Of a DNA stretch of 36,042 nucleotides, positions 7,313-15,050 are shown one piece after another. The notes beneath the pieces were generated by a model, which had not been told where the DNA came from, ran no database searches, and worked only from the letters and a program-made list of their open reading frames with translations. Position 1 is the stretch's first letter. Each line of letters starts with the position of its first letter. The DNA is from a virus. The stretch lies in IMG/VR virus record IMGVR_UViG_3300027896_000122, positions 1 to 36,042 of that record. One strand, written 5' to 3'. The position numbers and the translations under genes were made by a program.

Positions 7313-8845
7313 ATGGCTTATAGATTCACAAAAGACCAATTAATAGAGGCAAAAAATGTAGGTTATTCTTTAAGTGATATCGCAGATCATCTAAATGATT
7401 CTTCACTTAAAGAGGCAGCTGCAAATGATTATTCTATTGATGATGTACTTAATCATATGTCAGCTACTACTACTCCTCCTCCAATATCTCAAACTGGTCT
7501 TAAAGAGGATGTCATTAATTTAGCAACAGGCATTTCAAATATCCCTAAAGCAGTTGCTCAATTACCTGGTGCTGCTTTGGCTGCTAATACACAGCAAGGT
7601 GGTGTTGGATTAAGAAAAGGATTAGGTCAAAGTGTCATTAATACTGTCAATATGTTTACATCACCGGCTAGATTAATAACAGAATTTGCACCTGCTATTG
7701 CTGGTAGTTTAGCAGGTGGAGTAAATATAAATGATGCTTATAAAGCAGGTAAAGAGGCCATGACTGGTGGAATGATAGCAACACCAGAAATGTTACAAAT
7801 AGAAAATACATCTCCCGAACAACAAAAAGGTGCTGTTATTGGAAATATGATGGGAAGTGTATTAATTCCTACACCAACAAAATTAATAACACCTCTTGGA
7901 AAAGTAATTCAAGAAGCTGGTGAAACTTCTTATGGTAAAGCTTTATTAGGACAAACACCGGCAAAAGTCATTAAGAAAGCATCTGGCGCAACAACAGAAG
8001 CTAAACAAGAATCTATTTTAAATACTGTGAAAGATTATGATTTGTCATCTAATACTTGGAAAGGATCTATAAATAAAGCTCAACAAGCTTTTGATGATTC
8101 TTATAATGAAACAACTCAAAGATTAAAGGATCTTTCTACTGGTCCTAATCCACCAAAAGTTATTCCAACAGATGTTTTAAAGGCTGCAAAACATGATATT
8201 GTAGAAAGTCAAAACTATAATGATAGACCTGCAGCTGAAAATATCATCAATAATATTATAGCTCAAGCAACAAAAGACGGTATGGACAAACCTGTCACTT
8301 TAGATAAATTTAATGCAATCAAACAAAATATCAAACCTAAATTTACTAGAGGTGCTGCTACTAATGATGCTGATGCTTTATCAGAGGATGTGCAGAAACA
8401 ATTATATTTTTCTGTTATTAATAAATTGGGAACTTATGATGATCAGTTACCAAAATTAGGAACACAGCAAAAGAATTTGATGAATGCAAAAAATGCTTTT
8501 GAAGAAGCTGCAGCAAAACAAGCAAAAAAACCTGTGACCTCATTAAAAGATATTGCATTATCAACTATAACTGCTGGCGGATTAGGTGCTGGCGGTGGAC
8601 AATTTATAGGTCATAGTCCAGAAGTTGCAGCAGGATTAGGAATACCTACAGCGGCTATATTAGGAGCAAGATTAGCTGGTCAAGAAGGTCGTTATGGTAG
8701 AATGTTAGCAGGAACTGGACAAAGATTACAACAATTACAACAACCATTATATAATACATCATTAGGACTTGGAGCAGTTAATGTCCTTGGAAATATGATG
8801 CCAGCAGATGCAACAAATATCGGTAATATGCAACCTCAACAATAA
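7313..8845 (+). CDS. Internal virion (ejection-type) protein, gp16-position
   Basis: A 510-residue protein. The first ~50 residues (FTKDQLIEAKNVGYSLSDIA, then AAANDYSIDDVLNHM) form two short helical repeats followed by a Pro/Thr linker. Several Gly/Ala-rich hydrophobic stretches follow (about 125-140, and 415-450 with GGLGAGGGQFIG), which could be membrane-active. The C-terminus is Gln-rich. It is the third of a run of large Gln/Ala-rich proteins between the tail hub and the tailspike, where P22 encodes gp16. It probably enters the cell with the DNA. No enzymatic motif such as a lytic transglycosylase was recognised. AAGGA precedes the ATG. Confidence 0.55.
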   Translation: MAYRFTKDQLIEAKNVGYSLSDIADHLNDSSLKEAAANDYSIDDVLNHMSATTTPPPISQTGLKEDVINLATGISNIPKAVAQLPGAALAANTQQGGVGLRKGLGQSVINTVNMFTSPARLITEFAPAIAGSLAGGVNINDAYKAGKEAMTGGMIATPEMLQIENTSPEQQKGAVIGNMMGSVLIPTPTKLITPLGKVIQEAGETSYGKALLGQTPAKVIKKASGATTEAKQESILNTVKDYDLSSNTWKGSINKAQQAFDDSYNETTQRLKDLSTGPNPPKVIPTDVLKAAKHDIVESQNYNDRPAAENIINNIIAQATKDGMDKPVTLDKFNAIKQNIKPKFTRGAATNDADALSEDVQKQLYFSVINKLGTYDDQLPKLGTQQKNLMNAKNAFEEAAAKQAKKPVTSLKDIALSTITAGGLGAGGGQFIGHSPEVAAGLGIPTAAILGARLAGQEGRYGRMLAGTGQRLQQLQQPLYNTSLGLGAVNVLGNMMPADATNIGNMQPQQ

Positions 8846-8894
8846 TCTATAGATTTAATAATTCGATAATTACTATCATCAAAGGAAATATATT

Positions 8895-11354
8895 ATGATC
8901 ATTTTAAGTCCATATCCAAAACTCCAATTTGTTGATAACAATGGTGCTCCCATGGCTGGCTGTTTCTTATATACTTATGCAGCCGGAACAGATACACCAT
9001 TGGCAACATTTACTGACAATACTGGCACAAATTACAATACAAATCCCATCGTTCTTGATGCTGGAGGTCGAGCAAATATTTGGCTTGATTCAAATACCTC
9101 TTACAAATTCAAATTACTAAATTTTGATAGTTCTGTTTTATGGACTGTAGACAATATAAATAATACGACAAACGATTATGTCACTATTGTCAATATTATT
9201 GCTGACCTAAAAGCAATACAAACTCAATCAATGACACAAGGCGCTATTCAAGTTCTTGGTTACACATCTATAGGTGACGGCGGCGGAGGACTTTTCTACT
9301 TTGATCCTAACTCTACAGTTGTTGATGATGATGGTATGATATTTAAACCTACTTGCAATTATGGTCGCTGGTTCAGAATTGTTGGAGCTGACACAGAAAT
9401 CAACATCAAATGGTACGGTGCTACAGGTTCTGGAGCAGAGGATGCATCACCATTTATACAAGCAGCAAATGACTATGCTTTTGCACAATCACCTAAATGG
9501 GGAATATATTTACCAACAGGTACTTATACTTTAAATACTAATCCATCATTAACAGTATCTGTAAGATTAGCTATCGGTTCTTTCTTACAATGGTCTACTT
9601 TTACTTTAACAATAGATCCTGTATTATCTTTAAATGATTTCACTCAACATTATATTACAACTGGTGGAATTAATTTCTCACAAAAAATAATTGAAATTTT
9701 CCCAGAATGGTTCGGTGCTAAAGGTGACGGATCAATGAATGATAATACACCCACTACTGATGACACAGCTTTCATACAGGCTGCAATAAATTCTTGTTTA
9801 GCTGGTCAACGAGTGGTATTGAATTCAAGTAAAAAATATTGGTCTTCGCAATTATTAATGAAACCTGGTGTCAATATTATAGGAACTCAATCAAATGAGG
9901 CAGATTTAAATACTACACCTACAAATGAATTTACTAGTAATTTGGCTTTTTATGGAGCGGGAAGTACATTCCTTGATCTTTCAAATAGTATGGTCGGTGG
10001 ATTAAGAGGAATAACAATTAAAGACTTAATTATTGATGGTATAAGTAATACTGTTGTAGGTATTTATTTACAAACAACTGGATCAAATATACTGAATTGT
10101 ACTATAAGAAATTGTGGAACAGGTGCTATTGGTATTGAAGGCAATGCTTCAGTGACAAACAATACAGTAGCTTTTAATAATATTCGTAATTGTGTTATTG
10201 GTGTTTTTTCTTATGGTGCAGGTTGTTTAAATAATACTGTATGTGACAATACATTCATTAATTGCACAGATGATTTTGTATTGCCAGTAAGAACTGGTTG
10301 GAATATACACGATAATATTCAAAGTTCATTGCCAGTTATTGGACCTGTATCACACTTATTTGGAGTCACAAATTTCAATAATGAAACATTAGGAGCACCA
10401 GATTTATCATCAGTAGAATTAGAAAAACTTGGTGGCATCAATACTGAAAATGATTGGTATAGACAATATTTATTGAGATTTGGCAGTGAAGTAAGAATAC
10501 ATTCATCTATTGGTTATGATGCAACAAATATTACACCACGAGTTGATACTTTAGCATGGTATGAACAAAGTTTGAAAGGATCTCATCATTGGGGAAATTT
10601 AGATAAAGAATATATGACATTGGATGAGAATGGAATATTATCTTTTCCATCAAGTGCACAAAGTATAACATTTAAAATTTCAACTGATTATGTTTATACT
10701 CCCGTTACAACACCTGCTACATTATTATATCAAGGTAAATTTGTGACGATGACTATTGACGGTGCACAAAGCACATACAATACAGGTGATGGAAATCTAA
10801 GATTAATAGTTAATGGTAGTATTTCTACACTTACAGATTATGGTGCGCTTAATCCTACAGTATCAATAACACCACCAGGATCAACAAATACATTGACAAT
10901 TCCATCTGGTTATGGTTTTGTTACTGGACAAAAATTGACTATAATGATCAATGAATTTTTTAATGTGTATCATGACGATAATTATACCGAACAATATCAA
11001 ATGTTAGTGAATGTTGATTCTTATGTAGGAACGACATTATCATTCACTGTTATTTCTGCAGTCGGTATCGGTGCAGTATTACAGAAACCTCAAGTATTAA
11101 TTCAATTACCATTTGTGCCTCAAAATCCAGCAACATTATATCCATGCGTGGTCAATGTGAATAATGGTACGGCTTATCAAGCATCAGGTATGGCTAGAAT
11201 CACAAATGCGCAAGTAATTTTCTCAATAGCTACATCGACAACAATCTCAAGTAAGACAGTCATTACTTATGATCCTTATGGTTGGGCTACAGGAGCTGTC
11301 GGGACAAATTATAAAGGATTCTCTGGATTAACTGCACCTATTATCATAGTATAA
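8895..11354 (+). CDS. Tailspike, right-handed beta-helix (pectate-lyase-like)
   Basis: An 819-residue protein. Residues 1-90 (PKLQFVDNNGAPMAGCFLYT, VLDAGGRANIWLD) are the N-terminal domain common to many phage tailspikes and fibres. Two WYGATGSG / WFGAKGDG modules (near 174 and 273) begin beta-helix segments of the pectate-lyase type, followed by repeated short strands (IRNCGTGAIGIEGN, FNNIRNCVIGVFSYG). The C-terminal ~200 residues form a separate beta-rich region. It likely binds and may cut a surface polysaccharide. Catalytic residues cannot be assigned by eye. It follows the ejection genes, as P22 gp9 does. AAAGGA precedes the ATG at 8895. Confidence 0.75.
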   Translation: MIILSPYPKLQFVDNNGAPMAGCFLYTYAAGTDTPLATFTDNTGTNYNTNPIVLDAGGRANIWLDSNTSYKFKLLNFDSSVLWTVDNINNTTNDYVTIVNIIADLKAIQTQSMTQGAIQVLGYTSIGDGGGGLFYFDPNSTVVDDDGMIFKPTCNYGRWFRIVGADTEINIKWYGATGSGAEDASPFIQAANDYAFAQSPKWGIYLPTGTYTLNTNPSLTVSVRLAIGSFLQWSTFTLTIDPVLSLNDFTQHYITTGGINFSQKIIEIFPEWFGAKGDGSMNDNTPTTDDTAFIQAAINSCLAGQRVVLNSSKKYWSSQLLMKPGVNIIGTQSNEADLNTTPTNEFTSNLAFYGAGSTFLDLSNSMVGGLRGITIKDLIIDGISNTVVGIYLQTTGSNILNCTIRNCGTGAIGIEGNASVTNNTVAFNNIRNCVIGVFSYGAGCLNNTVCDNTFINCTDDFVLPVRTGWNIHDNIQSSLPVIGPVSHLFGVTNFNNETLGAPDLSSVELEKLGGINTENDWYRQYLLRFGSEVRIHSSIGYDATNITPRVDTLAWYEQSLKGSHHWGNLDKEYMTLDENGILSFPSSAQSITFKISTDYVYTPVTTPATLLYQGKFVTMTIDGAQSTYNTGDGNLRLIVNGSISTLTDYGALNPTVSITPPGSTNTLTIPSGYGFVTGQKLTIMINEFFNVYHDDNYTEQYQMLVNVDSYVGTTLSFTVISAVGIGAVLQKPQVLIQLPFVPQNPATLYPCVVNVNNGTAYQASGMARITNAQVIFSIATSTTISSKTVITYDPYGWATGAVGTNYKGFSGLTAPIIIV

Positions 11355-11364
11355 GAGGTATATA

Positions 11365-14300
11365 ATGGCCAACAAACCTGGTAAAGGTGCAAAGGGCAAA
11401 AGTTCTGCTCCTCAAAAATTAAAACCACCCATTATTACGCCTCCAGTTGAAGGTAGTGAAAAACTATTTTCAAATCCCTGGCAAAAATACTTTGACGAAT
11501 TATCAGAATTTGGTGGCTTATCTGGTTATTCAGGTACTACCGGTATAAGTGGATATTCTGGAATAGGATCTCAAGGACCTATTGGACCCAAAGGCGATCA
11601 AGGACAACAAGGTATACAAGGTAATGCCGGATTTAGTGGTTATTCGGGCATTTCAGGTTATTCTGGACAAAGCGGATATTCAGGCATCATAGGACTATCA
11701 GGATATTCAGGAATATCTGGATTATCAACTACAGGATTTCCTTATTATCTTCGAGTAACAGGATCAACTATTGATATTTATGGTAGTAATTATCCTTATG
11801 GTGATTCTCCTCAATATAAAGATGATGATGCAAGTCCCAAGCCTACTTATTTTGCTTTAACAAGAGAAACACCAACTGAAAGTCAAATAGATAATTCAGA
11901 TTCTGTGTCCTCAGGTACATCACCTATTTTAATCAAAACATACGTCACTAACCAAAATGATCCTAATGTAACAATTATACCTGCAGGACTTTGGCTCTTT
12001 AATTTCTATGCATATTCTAATAATGTAACTGGTTCTAATACATTACTTTATAAAGTTTATAAAAGAGCAATAGATAATACTGAAACATTATTATTTCAAT
12101 TGAATAGTTCAAATTTGTCAGGATCAACATCATTAATATCAGATAAATATTATGGTAATGCTTTTTCAATTATATCAACTGATAGAATTGTTTTAAAAGT
12201 ATATATTGCAACTGATCAAGTTTCAAGTAGGACTATTCATTATTTTAATTCTGGAACAACATATGCATCTTATTTTACATCACCTTTAACAGGTGCACAA
12301 CAAGGAATATCTGGTTATTCTGGTGCGTCAGGATTATCATTTTTAGATCAAAATAACAATCCACAACCAATTGCAAAACAAACATTATGGTGGAATGAGA
12401 ATGTACAAGCATTATTTGCATTAGTTGATGGTAGTGATAAATGGGTACAAATATCTGCAGGATCAAAACAAGGTGCATCTGGATATTCAGGAATGAGTGG
12501 AGATAATCCTGGTAGTAGTGGTATTTCAGGATATAGTGGAACTATAGGTCAATCAGGATATTCGGGAGTAGGAATTTCAGGATATAGTGGTCAATCAGGT
12601 TATTCAGGTATAGGAACTTCTGGATATTCTGGAGTAGGTCAATCAGGTTATTCGGGAAATAATGGAAGTTCAGGTTATTCAGGAATACAAGGATTTAGTG
12701 GTTATTCTGGACAAGTAGGAACTTCAGGCTATTCTGGAATTTCAGGATATTCAGGAATAGGAACTTCAGGTTATTCAGGACAATCTGGATATTCAGGTTA
12801 TTCAGGACAGATCGGTCCACAAGGTGATCAAGGTATATCCGGTTATTCAGGAATTCCTGGAACAATAGGAACTTCTGGATATTCTGGAATATCAGGTCTT
12901 TCAGGTTTTAGTGGTTATTCAGGACAATCTGGATATTCAGGCGTTATAGGCCCACAAGGTATTTCTGGATATTCAGGTCAAATAGGACATTCCGGATATA
13001 GTGGAATCGATGGTAGTACCGGTCAATCCGGTTATTCAGGTATAAACGGTACTAATGGAACGAATGGTTCAAGCGGCTATAGCGGCATAAGTGGCTTTTC
13101 CGGTTATTCAGGTATAAACGGTACTAATGGAACGAATGGTTCAAGCGGCTATAGCGGCATAAGTGGCTTTTCCGGTTATTCAGGTCAATCAGGATATTCA
13201 GGAATTAGTGGTTATTCTGGATCAATAGGAATAAGTGGATATTCCGGTATTGTTGGAACGTCAGGATATTCGGGTCAAAGTGGTTATTCGGGCATATCTG
13301 GTTATAGTGGACAATCAGGTTATTCGGGTATAGGTACATCAGGATATTCGGGATTGTCAGGTTATAGTGGCATAAGTGGATATTCTGGAATAGGTACATC
13401 AGGATATTCTGGACAAAGTGGCTATTCAGGCATATCTGGTTACAGTGGACAATCAGGTTATTCTGGTATAGGTACATCAGGATATTCTGGACACAGTGGT
13501 TATTCTGGATCAATAGGAATAAGTGGATATTCCGGTATTGTTGGAACGTCAGGATATTCGGGAATTTCTGGATATTCTGGAATAGGTACATCCGGTTATA
13601 GTGGCATTTCAGGCTTTAGTGGATATTCTGGAACAAATGGTACAACAGGTCAAAGCGGTTACAGTGGAATATCAGGCTTTTCCGGATATTCTGGCATTGG
13701 AACATCAGGTTACAGCGGTGCCCAATTTGTCGGTTCAAGCGGCTATAGTGGAATTTCAGGCTTTTCTGGTTATTCAGGTATAAGCGGATATTCTGGCATA
13801 GGAACATCAGGTTATTCTGGACAATCAGGATATTCAGGAGTAGGAACATCAGGTTATTCTGGGACATCAGGTTATTCTGGTGCTGGCATCAGCACTGCAG
13901 GTTCTCTGAATTATATGCCTAAATTTACAGCAGTGACTACTATAGGTAATAGTCAGATAATTGATGATAATACAAGAATAAATATTAAAGTTTCTACAAA
14001 TGCTTTTATAACTTTAAATCAAACTGTTAGAGATTGGTGGAAATTGGCAACATCTATATCTGGCAATATTTATGCCACTATTAATAATGGTGATATTTAT
14101 ATGCAAACAAACGGAATCGGAGACTTTATTGCACAATCACAAACATCAAGAAATTGGCACGGAATTTGTTGCGCACCAAATGGTAATATATATGCATCAG
14201 TGACATCTATTACTGTTGGTGATATTTATATGCGGACTGCGGGTTCAGGAACATTTAATCCTTTAAGTCAGACAGCTAGAAATTATTTAGGTATGTGTGC

Positions 14301-14907
14301 TACTGCTACTAATAATATCTATGTTGGTGAATATAATGGTGATATTTATATGCAGACTGCAGGTTCAGGAACTTTTAATCCTTTAAGTCAGACAGCTAGA
14401 AAATGGTATGGATTATGTGTTGCACCAAATGGTAATGTTTATGCATGTGATCGTGGTGGTGATATATACATGCAAACTGGTGGTTCTGGAACTTTTAATC
14501 CTTTAAGTCAGACATCTCGTGATTGGTTAGGTCTTGCTGCTGATACTAATGGTGATATTTATGCAACAACTTATAATGGTACTAATGGTGATATTTATAA
14601 ACAAACTGGTGGTGTTGGTAATTTTGTTGCATTAAGTCAAACTGCTCGTGGATGGGCAGGAATAACAATATCAAATGGTAATATATATGCTTCTGCTTAT
14701 GGTGCCAGTATCTATGAACAAATCAATATATCTTTAGGTAATGGTAAACTTAGTATTGGTATTCCTACACCAACTACTGCGATACAAATTCTATTAAGTT
14801 TAATTCCAAATTATGCTAATAATGCTGCTGCTATAGCAGGCGGTTTAACTGTTGGTGCTTTTTATAGAACAAATGGTGATCCAGATACTATTTGCATTGT
14901 TCATTAA
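11365..14907 (+). CDS. Giant collagen-like tail fibre with propeller-like C-terminus
   Basis: A 1180-residue protein. Gly-X-Y triplets, mostly Gly-Tyr-Ser alternating with Gly-(Ile/Gln/Thr/Phe)-Ser, fill about residues 51-122 and 371-843, interrupted by a globular domain (125-310). About residues 860-1110 hold five or more ~45-residue repeats (NGDIYMQTAGSGTFNPLSQT type) resembling beta-propeller blades. The C-terminus (AAAIAGGLTVGAFYRTNGDP) is a motif I associate with phage fibre proteins. Serine in nearly every third position replaces collagen's proline. It would form a long trimeric rod carrying adhesive domains. AGAGG precedes the ATG. Internal DNA repeats make length variation likely. Confidence 0.8.
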   Translation: MANKPGKGAKGKSSAPQKLKPPIITPPVEGSEKLFSNPWQKYFDELSEFGGLSGYSGTTGISGYSGIGSQGPIGPKGDQGQQGIQGNAGFSGYSGISGYSGQSGYSGIIGLSGYSGISGLSTTGFPYYLRVTGSTIDIYGSNYPYGDSPQYKDDDASPKPTYFALTRETPTESQIDNSDSVSSGTSPILIKTYVTNQNDPNVTIIPAGLWLFNFYAYSNNVTGSNTLLYKVYKRAIDNTETLLFQLNSSNLSGSTSLISDKYYGNAFSIISTDRIVLKVYIATDQVSSRTIHYFNSGTTYASYFTSPLTGAQQGISGYSGASGLSFLDQNNNPQPIAKQTLWWNENVQALFALVDGSDKWVQISAGSKQGASGYSGMSGDNPGSSGISGYSGTIGQSGYSGVGISGYSGQSGYSGIGTSGYSGVGQSGYSGNNGSSGYSGIQGFSGYSGQVGTSGYSGISGYSGIGTSGYSGQSGYSGYSGQIGPQGDQGISGYSGIPGTIGTSGYSGISGLSGFSGYSGQSGYSGVIGPQGISGYSGQIGHSGYSGIDGSTGQSGYSGINGTNGTNGSSGYSGISGFSGYSGINGTNGTNGSSGYSGISGFSGYSGQSGYSGISGYSGSIGISGYSGIVGTSGYSGQSGYSGISGYSGQSGYSGIGTSGYSGLSGYSGISGYSGIGTSGYSGQSGYSGISGYSGQSGYSGIGTSGYSGHSGYSGSIGISGYSGIVGTSGYSGISGYSGIGTSGYSGISGFSGYSGTNGTTGQSGYSGISGFSGYSGIGTSGYSGAQFVGSSGYSGISGFSGYSGISGYSGIGTSGYSGQSGYSGVGTSGYSGTSGYSGAGISTAGSLNYMPKFTAVTTIGNSQIIDDNTRINIKVSTNAFITLNQTVRDWWKLATSISGNIYATINNGDIYMQTNGIGDFIAQSQTSRNWHGICCAPNGNIYASVTSITVGDIYMRTAGSGTFNPLSQTARNYLGMCATATNNIYVGEYNGDIYMQTAGSGTFNPLSQTARKWYGLCVAPNGNVYACDRGGDIYMQTGGSGTFNPLSQTSRDWLGLAADTNGDIYATTYNGTNGDIYKQTGGVGNFVALSQTARGWAGITISNGNIYASAYGASIYEQINISLGNGKLSIGIPTPTTAIQILLSLIPNYANNAAAIAGGLTVGAFYRTNGDPDTICIVH
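13030..13173 (+). repeat. Exact 72-bp tandem duplication inside the collagen-like gene
   Basis: A 72-bp unit is present twice with no differences, encoding a 24-residue stretch containing INGTNGTNGSSGYSG. It keeps the reading frame. Looser copies of the 18-bp GYSGxS-coding unit surround it. Perfect identity, against diverged neighbouring repeats, points to a recent duplication. Confidence 0.9.
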
Positions 14908-14918
14908 TAGGAGGAAAT

Positions 14919-15047
14919 ATGGATAAAATATATCAACAAGAAGAATTCATTAATTACGATTATCATATGGTTAATGAACAATTAATTGATGATAATGAAA
15001 TTTTAGAAAATGAAGAATGTATTTTGGAAAACAATGTTAAAGGGTAA
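14919..15047 (+). CDS. Small acidic protein (42 aa) between the two fibre genes
   Basis: It starts at the ATG at 14919, with a perfect AGGAGG four bases upstream, and runs to the TAA at 15045-15047, three bases before the next gene. The product (MDKIYQQEEFINYDYHMVNE... ENNVKG) is rich in Glu, Asp and Asn, with one Cys and no signal peptide or membrane segment. The strong ribosome binding site and exact fit between two large genes argue that it is real. Function unknown; a small assembly helper for the long fibres is a guess from position. Confidence 0.7.
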   Translation: MDKIYQQEEFINYDYHMVNEQLIDDNEILENEECILENNVKG

Positions 15048-15050
15048 AAT

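Noticed and set aside
13205-13867. Long open frames on the opposite strand of the collagen-like genes
   Set aside because: They are the mirror of the low-complexity GYSG repeats (Ile/Leu/Asn/His-rich strings), have no ribosome binding sites and lie wholly inside real genes.
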